Below, piece after piece: positions 35,268 to 45,800 of a stretch of DNA of 64,000 nucleotides (position 1 is the first letter of the stretch; each line of letters opens with the position of its first letter). This DNA comes from Dyadobacter chenwenxiniae (GTDB lineage: Bacteria; Bacteroidota; Bacteroidia; Cytophagales; Spirosomataceae), in contig NZ_CP094997.1 in assembly GCF_022869785.1 (NCBI RefSeq), forward strand, positions 4,526,001 to 4,590,000. The letters are read 5' to 3'. Made by a program: the position numbers and the translations under genes. The notes under the pieces are model-generated. The model searched no databases, was not told where the DNA came from, and was given only the letters and a program-made list of their open reading frames with translations.

Positions 35268-37265
35268 ATGTTCAGATTCGTCTTTATTATTTTTTGTGGG
35301 TTAATGATTTTTTCAAATCAAGCCAACGCCCAGCGAAGAACAGGTTCACCGAAAAGACAAATTCTTGCTCCAAAGAAAAAGGCCCCGGCAGCTCCCCGGC
35401 CAGCTGTAACGCCCAAGGCAGACACCACCGTGGCTCCCCAGGCAACGCAGGCGGCACCCGTGACAGTGCCTACGACCGACACAACGGCAGTGCGCGACAC
35501 CATTATCACCCCGGACAGCAGCAACATTGAAATTTCTTCGGACACGCTTACCGAAAAAGAAGCGGAAGAACGGCTCGCTAAAACTGAACCGGCCGCGGAC
35601 AGCGTAAAATCCTTCAAAATCATTATTGACGATATTTCTTACTTGTCCGTGTGCCCTGGAACAACCATTAATATTCCATTTAAAACGGTTGGTCCTTACG
35701 ACGAGGGCAACACATTCATTGCGCACCTGATTGAGGCAAACGGAAAATCGGTTCCTATATCATTGCCTGTCAGCAAAAGTCCTGTTAAGGCTGTCATTCC
35801 TTCTTATAAAATAGGTGGCGAGGTTTACCGGATACAAATTGTAAGTTCCATACCGGTCGTCAGGAGCCAGGAAGTGCCTATCCGGTTATTGCAAAATGCA
35901 AGCGCCAGGCTAGAAGTCATTGATGGGACGCAGTCGGTGCGCATTATGCCAGGTCAGGAAGTTAATTTAAAAGTGAATTTTACTGGCGCAGCGCCGTGGT
36001 CATTTTTAATTTCGGATAGCACAGTTGTTTATCAGACATTGTCCAACCCACATTACCTGACGGTAAGACCGAAAGATGTAAAGGCTTATAAATTATTGGG
36101 CGTTGCTAATGCCTGTGGCAGCGGAATGGTTTCCGGGGAAGCGATCGTAAATGTTAACAACAATCCCGAACCGAAACTGGAACTAAAGGAAGTGGAGAAA
36201 ATCGCAAAGCTTTGCAGCGGCATTCCATTCCAGGTTCCGTTCAATGCAACGGGGAAATATAAGGAAGGGAATAAATTTGTTGTTCAGATTGCAGAACGGA
36301 CTGGCGCTTTTAAAACCATTTCCACACCGGATACAACCGGCTACATTACGACGCAGATCCCAACAAATTATAAACCAGGCGAATACAAACTCCGTGTCGT
36401 TTCTTCGGCTCCTTATCTGGTGAGCCAAACAACTAATGTCACCATCGTTTCGCCCACAGTTACTACATTACAAAGGGATTCTTTGAGATTAGGAGAAAAT
36501 GAAACAGGCGAATTGACTGTGAAATTTACCGGTGGCGGGCCGTGGTTTGTGCTGCTTTCTGACGGAACTTACGAGAATAACATTCAGGAATCAGCTTATA
36601 AAATTAAGGTTAAGCCTGTTTTTGACACCAATTATCAGATCACTTCCGCGGGCGGTTTGTGCGGGGTTGGGAAATTCTCAGGTGCTGCAAAAGTTTCGGT
36701 TAAAAGTCCTCCTGCCAGCATTACACTGGAAAAATTGCCGCAAAATATGGTTTGCGCCGGTTCGACCATTGAAATACCCTACAAAACAGAAGGCCGTTAT
36801 AATCCCAATAACAAGTTCTCCGTGCAAATTACCGATAAATCGGGCCGGTTTGTGAGCTTGCCAACAACGGTTACCCCTACCGCAATGAAAGTGAAAATCA
36901 GTAATGCAGCACAGGGTGACACCATCCGAACACAAAAAATCAGGATCATTTCTTCATCTCCGGCCGTATCAAGCGCCATTGAAGAATTGGACGTCATTGC
37001 ACCGGACAAGGCCGTGGGAGAAGTTTCCGGCAAAGGCACAATTACTCCGGGAAGGACGACGCGCATTCAGCTGAAATTCAAGAACGGTTTGCCGCCCTGG
37101 TCTTTCACATTATCGGACGGAACCGCCATCAACGGAACATTCCTGAACCCTTATCTCATTTCCGTTTCACCTGCAACGAGCACAGAATACACGATCAGCT
37201 CACTAAAAAGCGGCTGCGGCACCGGTACAGGCAAAGGTTCGGCATTAGTAACGGTTTCCAATTAA
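35268..37265 (+). CDS. Secreted protein with three tandem beta-rich repeats
   Basis: A 665 aa exported protein (signal MFRFVFIIFCGLMIFSNQANA), followed by a Pro/Thr/Ala-rich low-complexity linker (about 30-90). Then come three copies of a ~170-residue module. Each begins with a CxG motif and an IPF/VPF/IPY strand (VCPGTTINIPFKT, LCSGIPFQVPFNA, VCAGSTIEIPYKT), then GxYxxGNxF/N..F, and ends with PWSFLISD/PWFVLLSDGT/PWSFTLSDGT plus a CGxGxxSG-type strand (ACGSGMVSGEA, LCGVGKFSGAA, GCGTGTGKGSA). Paired cysteines per module suggest disulfides. No sorting domain is seen. It lies 39 nt before porZ, so a surface or T9SS-linked role is plausible. Confidence 0.8.
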   Translation: MFRFVFIIFCGLMIFSNQANAQRRTGSPKRQILAPKKKAPAAPRPAVTPKADTTVAPQATQAAPVTVPTTDTTAVRDTIITPDSSNIEISSDTLTEKEAEERLAKTEPAADSVKSFKIIIDDISYLSVCPGTTINIPFKTVGPYDEGNTFIAHLIEANGKSVPISLPVSKSPVKAVIPSYKIGGEVYRIQIVSSIPVVRSQEVPIRLLQNASARLEVIDGTQSVRIMPGQEVNLKVNFTGAAPWSFLISDSTVVYQTLSNPHYLTVRPKDVKAYKLLGVANACGSGMVSGEAIVNVNNNPEPKLELKEVEKIAKLCSGIPFQVPFNATGKYKEGNKFVVQIAERTGAFKTISTPDTTGYITTQIPTNYKPGEYKLRVVSSAPYLVSQTTNVTIVSPTVTTLQRDSLRLGENETGELTVKFTGGGPWFVLLSDGTYENNIQESAYKIKVKPVFDTNYQITSAGGLCGVGKFSGAAKVSVKSPPASITLEKLPQNMVCAGSTIEIPYKTEGRYNPNNKFSVQITDKSGRFVSLPTTVTPTAMKVKISNAAQGDTIRTQKIRIISSSPAVSSAIEELDVIAPDKAVGEVSGKGTITPGRTTRIQLKFKNGLPPWSFTLSDGTAINGTFLNPYLISVSPATSTEYTISSLKSGCGTGTGKGSALVTVSN

Positions 37266-37304
37266 AATGCAAAAGGCAGCTTATCGCCGTAAAAGCAAGT
37301 GATC

Positions 37305-39122
37305 ATGAAGCGGCTGGTTTTGTTTGTGCTTCTTTGCGGCGCCCTATCTCGGATGAGTTTGGGGCAAAATGTGGCATTGGGCCAGTGGGAAACCCATTTC
37401 AGTTATCTATCCGGAAAGCACGTTGTTCAGGTTAATGATCACATTTTTTGTGCCTCGCACAATGGTCTTTTCAGCATTAATACTGCCGATAAACAGATTA
37501 AAACCTGGTCAAAATCGGATGGGCTCACCAGCACTGGGATTAGCAGCATGGCTTTTGATCACGAGCAAAACCTTTTGCTTTTAGCTTACAGGGACGGCAA
37601 CGTGGATCTCGTTTATCTGGATCAATCCACTCAAAAAGAAGAGATCATCAATTGGCCCGTATTTTCCCAAAACCCCGACTTACCTGACAATAAAGACATT
37701 AAGCGCATCATTTTCCACAAAAATCTGGCTTACCTCTGCACCGGTTTTGGCATTGTTGTTTTGGATACTAAAAATCAGCAGGTTGATGAAACTTATCGTT
37801 ATATAGGAACAAATGGAACGCAGGTTTCGGTCAGTGACATTGCCTTTGCTTCGGACTCGCTTTTTGCGGTAACGTCACAGGGAATGCTTGCAACTTCCAT
37901 GTCGCCAGCTGTTAACCGCCAGTATTTTGCCAATTGGAAAACCATCGTTACACCGGCAAAAGCTGTGGCCGTTGCGGCGAATGCTTCTCAGCTTTATATA
38001 GGTTGTGCAGGTAAGGGATTGTATTTAAAAGAAAACGGAAACTGGAAATCCGTCTTATCATCGGGCAGTCAAACTTATTTTATATCTGCATCAGAAAGCG
38101 GGCTTACGGTCACATTGGATGACAGGGTCATTTTATTTGACAAAAAAAACGAAGCAGAGACATTCACAAGCCCTTTGTTTAAATCCCCGAAGGAAGCCGT
38201 TTATACAAATAGTGAACAACTTTGGGTTGCTGATGCACAAAATGGTTTGCTCCATCATGAAGGTCAAGCATTCCGATCTTTTACACCATTACAAGCTGAC
38301 ACCACCATTGCTAACAAAAAAGACTCTGTCATCACGGATTTAAACGGAGTAACCTGGACGCGGCTTCCTGACTATTTAGGTGGAGGGATTTTGGTTAAAA
38401 ATGCGCAGAATCAGCAGCGCATTCTTTCAACCAACCTCGGAAATGGCAGTTTGCCTTCCTCGATTATCAACAGCCTGGCCATTGATGCGGATGGATACAT
38501 TTGGTTCGCCAGCGATAAAGGCGTTGGCTATTTTGTCGCCGATGATATTCTGAATGCGGCCAGGGTGGATGCAGTTCTGCCAATTTACGGTCAGAGAAGG
38601 CTTTTCGCCAACGAAAAATGCACCGCCCTTGCCATTGAGCCTGGCAATCGGAAATGGATCGGGACGCGAAATGGCTTGTATCTTTTTAATGCTGATGGCA
38701 CCGAATTGGTCCAAAAATTTACTGCGGCAGATAGTCCGTTGTCCTCAGATGCGATCACTGCATTGGAATTTGAGTCAGAAAGGGGCGTTTTGTTTGTTGA
38801 TACACCCAATGGGATGGTGTCATACAGGAGCGATGCAACAACCTCAGCTGAGAATTTTTCGAATGTTAAAATTTTTCCAAATCCGGTCCATCCTGGCTAT
38901 GGCGGGACGATTGGCATAACAGGTTTAATGCGTGAATCCGTTGTAAAGATCACCGAACTTTCAGGCCGACTAATCTATGAAACAAAATCACAGGGTGGAA
39001 CCGCCTCCTGGAACTTGAATGATTACACGGGTAAGCGTGCCAAAGGAGGAATTTATATGGTCCTTGTGGTGACCGCCGAAGGCAACGAAAAATTTGCCGG
39101 AAAGCTGGCGGTTATTGATTAA
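37305..39122 (+). CDS. porZ: T9SS-associated two-propeller protein PorZ
   Basis: About 605 aa: signal peptide (LVLFVLLCGALSRMSLGQ), two beta-propellers of 'two-component regulator propeller' type (NHLFCASHNGLFSIN-like repeats, IDADGYIWFASDKGVGYF, EPGNRKWIGTRNGLYLFNAD), and a C-terminal sorting domain (VKIFPNPVHPGYGG ... KGGIYMVLVV ... KFAGKLAVID). This is the architecture of PorZ, which delivers anionic LPS to the sortase PorU during T9SS export. The ATG at 37305 is preferred to the GTG at 37299. Two C25 peptidase genes lie 3.7 kb away. Confidence 0.82.
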   Translation: MKRLVLFVLLCGALSRMSLGQNVALGQWETHFSYLSGKHVVQVNDHIFCASHNGLFSINTADKQIKTWSKSDGLTSTGISSMAFDHEQNLLLLAYRDGNVDLVYLDQSTQKEEIINWPVFSQNPDLPDNKDIKRIIFHKNLAYLCTGFGIVVLDTKNQQVDETYRYIGTNGTQVSVSDIAFASDSLFAVTSQGMLATSMSPAVNRQYFANWKTIVTPAKAVAVAANASQLYIGCAGKGLYLKENGNWKSVLSSGSQTYFISASESGLTVTLDDRVILFDKKNEAETFTSPLFKSPKEAVYTNSEQLWVADAQNGLLHHEGQAFRSFTPLQADTTIANKKDSVITDLNGVTWTRLPDYLGGGILVKNAQNQQRILSTNLGNGSLPSSIINSLAIDADGYIWFASDKGVGYFVADDILNAARVDAVLPIYGQRRLFANEKCTALAIEPGNRKWIGTRNGLYLFNADGTELVQKFTAADSPLSSDAITALEFESERGVLFVDTPNGMVSYRSDATTSAENFSNVKIFPNPVHPGYGGTIGITGLMRESVVKITELSGRLIYETKSQGGTASWNLNDYTGKRAKGGIYMVLVVTAEGNEKFAGKLAVID

Positions 39123-39175
39123 ACTACTTAGAACAGAACTGCGATTTACGCACCCGTAAATCTATAAACCTAACT

Positions 39176-39817
39176 ATGACAACCCCAGAATTTGCACCCT
39201 ATATTGTAGGCATTACCGGCGGAAGCGCTTCGGGCAAGACATTCTTCATGAAAAGTCTGATCGATTCGTTTGAGAAAGAAGAAATTACCCGGATTTCACA
39301 GGACAATTATTACCGCCCCATTCATGAAATTCCAAGAGATGAGAACGGCGTGGAGAATTTCGACCTTCCAGAAACCATTGATCACCATTTATTTGCGGAA
39401 CACATTGCTGTATTGCGGGCCGGCCGGGAAGTGCATCAAAAAGAATATACATTCAACAATCCGCTGATCAAACCGGAGATTCTGGTCTTCGAACCGAGGC
39501 CTATTATTATCGTCGAAGGCATTTTCGTTTTCTATTTCCCCGAAATCGCGAGGTTGATCGATTTAAAGATTTTTGTTGATGCCAAAGAGCATGTTAAAAT
39601 AAAAAGGAGAATTATTCGTGATAATAATGAACGCGGATATGACCTTGACGACGTGCTCTATCGCTGGGAACATCATGTGGCGCCAACCTATGACAAATTC
39701 ATATTGCCACTTCGTTCCGAAGCCGATATGATCATCAACAACAACACCCGCTTCGACACGGGCCTGGAAGTCCTGAAAGGATTTTTGAAAGGAAAATTGG
39801 CGGAGCGGAAAATCTGA
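39176..39817 (+). CDS. udk: Uridine kinase
   Basis: Phosphorylates uridine/cytidine in pyrimidine salvage. P-loop GGSASGKTFF is at residues 14-23. The substrate region FDLPETIDHHLFAEHI and the lid IRRDNNERGYDLDDVLYRW-type stretch (RRIIRDNNERGYDLDD) are typical. The 213 aa length is normal for bacterial Udk. It follows porZ by 53 nt on the same strand. Confidence 0.93.
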   Translation: MTTPEFAPYIVGITGGSASGKTFFMKSLIDSFEKEEITRISQDNYYRPIHEIPRDENGVENFDLPETIDHHLFAEHIAVLRAGREVHQKEYTFNNPLIKPEILVFEPRPIIIVEGIFVFYFPEIARLIDLKIFVDAKEHVKIKRRIIRDNNERGYDLDDVLYRWEHHVAPTYDKFILPLRSEADMIINNNTRFDTGLEVLKGFLKGKLAERKI

Positions 39818-39872
39818 AAGCTTTTGTTATTTTTACATTATATATACCTTTTACAATATCCTTCTTAATTCG

Positions 39873-40580
39873 ATGAGAAATTTTACACACATTATCAGAA
39901 CAGGCTTTTTTTCACTCTTTGCGATAAGTCTGATCCTTTCATGCAAGCGTGATCGCACCGAACCTGTCGATTCCAATAATTATTATCCTTTGGAAGTCGG
40001 GCGGTTTCTAGTTTATGACGTGAAAGAAGAAGTTTATTCAGCCGGACAGGCAAATCCTGTAAAAAAGAGCTGGCAGGAGAAAGACGAGGTCGACAGGGTT
40101 TCAACCGATGAAAAAGGAATCCCTACTTACACGATTTCCAGGTCAAGAAGAAATACTGCAACGGAATATTGGCAGAAAGAAAAGGAATTTACAGTGCAAA
40201 AATATCCGGACAAGCTGCTGACCAACATTGATAACCAGACATTCTTTTCACTGGCCTTACCGGTTGATCCCAAAGTGAAATGGAACGGAAACAGCTATAA
40301 CAATCTGGATGCGCAAAATTATCATTATGAAGATTTGAACAAGCCGGTCACGGTTGGAAGCCAATCTTTCGATAAAGCCATGGTGGTTGTTGAGAGGAAG
40401 GACACCTCGATCATTAACCGGTACATTGGCATCAAGCATTATGGCTTGGGAGTGGGTTTGATTTCCGATGATCAAACCGCATTTGAATTGTGCCAGAATG
40501 ACGATTGCATCGGCTCTGGCAAGATTGAATCCGGGAAGCACAGGAGCAGAATTATTGTAGAATTCGGTAAACGTTTATAG
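39873..40580 (+). CDS. Lipoprotein of unknown function
   Basis: A 235 aa protein with signal ending LFAISLILSC (lipobox Cys 24). The mature N-terminus NNYYPLEVGRFLVYDVKEE resembles the start of many Bacteroidota lipoproteins of DUF3108-like type; a TxxIINRYIGIKHYGLGVGLI stretch near the end is the typical 'approach to C-terminus' strand of that group. It is not a lasso maturation gene: no RRE or transglutaminase-like motif is seen. It is the last rightward gene before the lasso promoter. Confidence 0.75.
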   Translation: MRNFTHIIRTGFFSLFAISLILSCKRDRTEPVDSNNYYPLEVGRFLVYDVKEEVYSAGQANPVKKSWQEKDEVDRVSTDEKGIPTYTISRSRRNTATEYWQKEKEFTVQKYPDKLLTNIDNQTFFSLALPVDPKVKWNGNSYNNLDAQNYHYEDLNKPVTVGSQSFDKAMVVVERKDTSIINRYIGIKHYGLGVGLISDDQTAFELCQNDDCIGSGKIESGKHRSRIIVEFGKRL

Positions 40581-40642
40581 TATATTTTAAGCGTCCCGAC
40601 AAATATTAAACCTGTTTTTTTCAAATTCAATGATTTTAAAGT

Positions 40643-40672
40643 TTGGAAGTTAAAATTATCTGACTAAATTTA
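40643..40672 (+). promoter_or_regulatory. Candidate promoter of the lasso peptide genes
   Basis: TTG at 40643-40645 and TAAATTTA at 40665-40672 (7 of 8 to TAnnTTTG) are separated by 19 nt, 38 nt upstream of the precursor start codon. Confidence 0.5.
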
Positions 40673-40709
40673 CGCCGGATACTGGTATTAATCACATAAC
40701 TAATTCAAA

Positions 40710-40859
40710 ATGAAAACAGTGAATTCGCACTCTACACAGACAAAAAAGTCTTATCGCAAACCAACCTTAAACAGGTTCGGAAACGTTGCTAAATTGACTA
40801 AAGGAAAATTAGGCAGCGCCGCAGATCTTGGCCCTACGTTTGATTTCGACGGACTTTGA
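40710..40859 (+). CDS. Lasso peptide precursor
   Basis: A 49-codon gene (ATG 40710, TGA 40857-40859). The leader contains the complete lasso recognition pattern YxxPxLxxxGxxxxxTxG: Y15, P18, L20, G24, T30 and G32. Thr at -2 (T30) and Gly at +1 (G32) define the cleavage point after K31. The predicted core is GKLGSAADLGPTFDFDGL (18 aa), whose D8 would form the isopeptide ring with the Gly1 amine. F13 and F15 are possible steric plugs. It lies 24 nt before a lasso cyclase gene on the same strand. The family is established knowledge; the assignment of ring and plugs is inference. Too short for most gene callers. Confidence 0.87.
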   Translation: MKTVNSHSTQTKKSYRKPTLNRFGNVAKLTKGKLGSAADLGPTFDFDGL

Positions 40860-40883
40860 TCTGAGATTAAACAACTTCCCCTG

Positions 40884-42839
40884 GTGATTATCGAAGGTGT
40901 AGTTAGTTTTGAGAATCTTCGGTACACAATTACAGAAGGCGGAACTAATGACACTATTACCTGGGAAAATGGATGGTTTTCATCCTCGACATTAACCCCT
41001 AATACGAAGCTGCAGCATGTCTTCGCATTAGGGGTTAATTTTTTAGGTGAGCGAGAGCCGGAATATTTAAATAAAGCATACGCCAGAAATCCAGGAGTCT
41101 TTCATTTCGACCCTCATTTCCAAGAGCCTGATTCAGAAACAGATCTCGGCAATTTTGGAGCCTGGTTTGACGAGACTTGCCAGACGCTTTACTTATCCAG
41201 GGATATTTTTGGTGTTATCCCTACTTACTACCTTCATGTTCCGCGCTCATTTGTCGCCTTTTCGACCAGCTTGGTGTCTTTGCTTAAAATGCCGATCTGT
41301 CGATCGTATTTGCAGCTAAATACCGACAGAATCATTTCCTACTCCCGTTTTCGGGGTGACCAATCTGGAAGTTATTCTTCTGATACTTTTTTTAAAAACA
41401 TTAAGACTGTCCTTCCGGGGCATACTATTTCGATTTCTCCGGACGATGTTACAATCAGGCGCTTTGCCAGCTTCGATCCTGATAAATGGAGCCATTTACA
41501 TTCGGTAGAAGAATTCGGACAAGCCTTTAAAGATCTTTTTTTTAAATCTGTTCAACTAACCATTGGCCAGAGCGAAGAGACAGTTGGCTCGCACCTGAGT
41601 GGCGGAATGGACTCTTCTTCCATCAGTGCTGTCGCAAAGTCAATCGACCCGGCGCTTGCATTGCATACGCTGTATCTGGATACTAAAACAAAATATTCAG
41701 ATGAGATTCAATTTGCTAGTGAAGTCGCAGAAAAAATCGGTTCCATACACCACGAGGTGCCTCCGTCACATGAAGATTTTGAAGTTATATCCCGCTACAC
41801 ATCAGCTTATGGACATCCGGAATGTATGGTCATAAGCCCTTCTTCACAGGGAAGTCTGATGGAATTTGCGAGTCAGCTCGGATGTAAGATCTTATTGATA
41901 GGCCATGATGGTGACTCCGTCGTAGGAAGCGGTCTCGAAAAGTTGACAAAAGCATATTTTGAGAGAGATTGGCATGAGCTTAAAGCGCTCATCGTGAAAA
42001 GAGCTCAATATGCGTCTATGAACCGTGTAATTCCCCAATGGGCGACTCTTGCCGCTGCCGAGAAAATAAAACAATACACGAAGCATTTGATTGTCAGCAA
42101 GTTTTTTGAGCAAATAAAAAGGCTCAAACCTTTTGATATGGTCAAGCTTCTTGTTGAATCGTCAAGAGAAATGGATGTTTCATTGTGGCACTTTTTTGCG
42201 ACAGGGCTGAAAAGGCTTTGGAAAAAGCTCATCAAAACCAAAATGCTTGAAGGGACGATTTTAAAGCAGGAATTTGCAACGGCCCATGTTGCCAAACGGG
42301 AAAATCTGGCAGACCTACTCAGAGGTGATTTACCTCTAAAATATAAGGTATGGTTCGACGATGTTTTCAATGGTCAGACCATTATCGCCAGTGAGCAATT
42401 TTTTGCACTTGGAAATCATTATGGCCTGGAAAATCGATTCCCTTTCTACGACAAGGATTTGTTTGAACTATGCATTTCCGTTCCTATGGAGATAAAATTC
42501 GGCAGAGGCATTGGTCGTGAGCATTTCAGAGAGGCAATGAAAGGTTTACTGCCGGAGACAGTGAGGAGCAGGCCCAATAAGGCTAATTTCAGCATCTATG
42601 GAAGAGAAGCTGCCCTTCGTTTGTACCATCAGTCTAAGGAGCTTATGGACGACCACGGCAATCTTGTCTGGAACTTTATAGATCAACAGAAATACATTGA
42701 ATCAGCAAAGATTTTAATTGATCCTGCCGCTTCCGAGTCCAATCACACATTGTCACAATTCCATGTAACGCGCGCCATCTCGCTGGCCATATGGTTTGAC
42801 TGGCTGAAAAAGAACGATTTACTTCCCACGACATCTTAG
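40884..42839 (+). CDS. Lasso peptide isopeptide-forming cyclase (asparagine-synthetase-like)
   Basis: A 651 aa protein of the asparagine synthetase B fold. The N-terminal part keeps a glutaminase-like sheet (FGAWFDETCQTLYLSRDIFG) but starts without the catalytic Cys2, as in lasso C proteins. The C-terminal ATP-pyrophosphatase has the PP-loop SGGMDSSS (from residue 239), YSDEIQFASEVAEKIG, ENRFPFYDKDLFEL and FREAMKGLLPETVRSRPNKANF. It would adenylate the core Asp8 and close the ring. GTG start at 40884. No B1/B2 protein, no ABC exporter follows; the next gene (22 nt away) is convergent. Confidence 0.88.
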   Translation: MIIEGVVSFENLRYTITEGGTNDTITWENGWFSSSTLTPNTKLQHVFALGVNFLGEREPEYLNKAYARNPGVFHFDPHFQEPDSETDLGNFGAWFDETCQTLYLSRDIFGVIPTYYLHVPRSFVAFSTSLVSLLKMPICRSYLQLNTDRIISYSRFRGDQSGSYSSDTFFKNIKTVLPGHTISISPDDVTIRRFASFDPDKWSHLHSVEEFGQAFKDLFFKSVQLTIGQSEETVGSHLSGGMDSSSISAVAKSIDPALALHTLYLDTKTKYSDEIQFASEVAEKIGSIHHEVPPSHEDFEVISRYTSAYGHPECMVISPSSQGSLMEFASQLGCKILLIGHDGDSVVGSGLEKLTKAYFERDWHELKALIVKRAQYASMNRVIPQWATLAAAEKIKQYTKHLIVSKFFEQIKRLKPFDMVKLLVESSREMDVSLWHFFATGLKRLWKKLIKTKMLEGTILKQEFATAHVAKRENLADLLRGDLPLKYKVWFDDVFNGQTIIASEQFFALGNHYGLENRFPFYDKDLFELCISVPMEIKFGRGIGREHFREAMKGLLPETVRSRPNKANFSIYGREAALRLYHQSKELMDDHGNLVWNFIDQQKYIESAKILIDPAASESNHTLSQFHVTRAISLAIWFDWLKKNDLLPTTS

Positions 42840-42861
42840 CAACTAACGCGCGATAACCTGC

Positions 42862-45800
42862 TTATTTTAGTATTACCACTCTGCCGGTAAAACTTTTTCG
42901 CGTCTTGTCACCCGCTTTCAAATTAAGCTTATAAATATAGGTTCCAGACGGAATATGAGGCGCGGGAATCCAATACCAGTCCTTAATTCCGGAGTTCTCC
43001 AATTGAAATCCCCCTTCCTCCAGCGCAGCGCCTTTAAGCGAGTACATGGTCCAGTGAACCGACTGATCAGTATCTGTGCTGCCCGCTTCCAAACGGAACC
43101 TGATATATGATGAAGCTGGGTTCGGACTCACCGTGAGCTGATTCTCCTGATCTTCCTCCTTTATTTTAAAAACAATGCGATATGGATTGGTCGATGCGTT
43201 GGATGAAGCATCCTTCGCGTTAACCAGCAGTTCATAAGTTCCTGGCTTTAAGCCCTGCGCCTGGTAAGTAACATTTATAGACCGTTCAGAAAGGGACGAA
43301 ATTTTAAGATCATTGCTGGCATAGGATAATTTGGCAAAGTCACAGTCGCTGCCTTCGCAAGGCTTGATGAAAACATTAACCAGCGAAGTGTCAGGAGAAA
43401 GAATGCGATCATCCTCGAGCTTGATGGAAATTGAAGTTCCAGGATCAACAGCATCATTATTCTCAATAATTCTACCATCAAATTTGACCTCCAATATGGG
43501 TGCGATCAAATCCTTCAATGGAGCACTCGGGTAGAAATTTAATGCTTTGGCAACGTCCCAATCAACTATCAACTCAGAATTATTATTCCGTTTGCTCAGT
43601 TCCTGCAGCGTATTGGCAGGGTCTATTTTGAAAAGGATCCTTTTGATATTTTTCTGGTTTACGAATGAGAGCGACAGTGTGTCTTTATAGGCCATTGCCG
43701 CAATAGTCTCATTTTTTACTTCGCTTTTACCATCATTGTATTGTATCTCAACTTGAACCGGCACTTTTTGATCCTTAATGTAGCGCCCTTCATTTGCCAA
43801 TTTAATAACTGCCCTGACAGATGCAGAGTTATCGATCGTTTTGCCGGCGGATTCGGAATAGAGCACTACTGCATCATCCGCACCAACGGCATAGTCCGGC
43901 TTACTTACAGTAACTACTTTAACTGCCGGATCTCCTTGCAACAAAGATTGATGAATGTTCGCAATATCGTATTGATTGGCACCGGCGCTAACAATCTTCT
44001 GAGCAACAACGGCCTGGACTCTGCCTATTGAAGCGCTGGAAGTCGCTTCTTCTGCAAACATTGTGTTATAGAGGTTGCTCAGATATCTGCTGGATGAACT
44101 TATGTAACTCTCAAACGAATTGGCCACTAAGGCAACAGTGCCCTTCTTAGGCGTTAGTATCCAGTCCATCGATAGCGGTCTTCGATCTGTTGCAGTCGGG
44201 CTGGTGTTATATCTGGCAGCAAAAACGTTTCCTACGCCGCATCCGTTGAAAAACATGAAAGGATATTTCCCATTATTGTTATACCCTCGGTCTGCATCTG
44301 TAATGTACCCCATATCCAGGTCAGTAACTGTTGCGGAACCGTGTCCGAAATAAGTTATCATGCCAACGCCCTCGTTAACTTGCGGCGTGATATTTACTTT
44401 TTCAACCTCGGAAATAGCCTGCTGCTTTACAAATGGTGTTACCCGACCACCGACAAACCCGTTTTCAACAGCCGGTTTAAGCGTTTCAAGAACATTTTTC
44501 AGCTGGGTGATTTCACTGGCTGACTTCCCTCCATTCAAGTGCAGAATTTGCTTCCTCCAACCCAGTTCCTGCCCATCATTTAATTCATATTCTTTGACCT
44601 TTTCGAGATAGTCCTTAATGTTCTGATCAGTCATTGCAGGTAGACGGCCGACATTCAAAGCGGGAACATCGCGGCTTACGCCGCCCAGTCCCTCTACCAG
44701 GAGAATATCAGAAGCCGGAAACCCAATAGTTGGAACCTCGTCCGGCAACTCCTTTTTCATGCGTTCGGTCAATGATATTGATTTTCCGATCAGAAAAAGG
44801 GATTTGTCCCTTACCCCATCGGAAATCATATAGCTAGCGAATCGGCGGATGCCGAGCGGACTGGGTTCGCCGTAATTGAACTGGTTATACACATCCTTAA
44901 TGTTCGCAACGACTGTTTTGAAGCCTCCACCGGTTTGCGAAGCCCGATACGCCGCATATTCAGTTGATCCAGCTAACAAATTCTCACCACTCACAATAAT
45001 GTAGTTTGCAACTTTTGGGTCAAATCTCTGAAATTTAACAGCACTTACCTTTGCGGCAGGAACTGTAATTATCTCATTTGTGACCAGTAATTTTGATACT
45101 TTACCTGATTTTCTGGGAACCATAAAATTGCCAACATTGCCAGCGATCACACGCAATGTGTCTGTGATATCGTAGATTTTCGCGCCCGCAGGCGCTCCCG
45201 TAGTTGCAACTCTGCTCAATGCGCTTGCTTGCGGATCCAGGGTTAATTCAATCGACTTCTTGGAAGCTATGGAAAAATTTTGTGGATAACTTACAGTGAA
45301 GTAAGCCAGTGAGAAACGCTCATATTGATCTGTGCTGACGGATTTTAGTGCAATAATTCCCTTAAAATTATTGTCTAAATCTGTTTTTTCAATCTCAAAT
45401 TCCCCCTCCACTCCTTCAAAATTTGAACTTGGCAGTACTTTTGCCAATCTCAATGTCTGCTCGGTTTTGCCAATGTATACTTCGACCTTTCTTTCATTAT
45501 TGCTCCTGCCATGTACGAGCAACTTCACTTTTGGCCTAACCGAATTGCTAACCGCATTTGTCAATTGTATAGGGTATGTGGACTGCACATTTTTCAAAAT
45601 ATTAGGACCGGTCCTACTGGCACCTTTCTCAAAAAAGCTGTTGAAGAAATTGGGGCGTAGCGGGCTGTTTGCCCCGAGCGAATAGTCTGTGCTGAGCACT
45701 GTCGATGCCTTTGCGATGTGATATCCCAGCGCCGGAGTCGCTTCGTTCACTGCCCGGCTTACCGTTTCTGCACGAAGCGACTTGGACGCGGATACGGTAA

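Noticed and set aside
40751..40954. 67-codon leftward frame over the lasso precursor
   Set aside because: No start context or promoter, and the rightward precursor has a full consensus.
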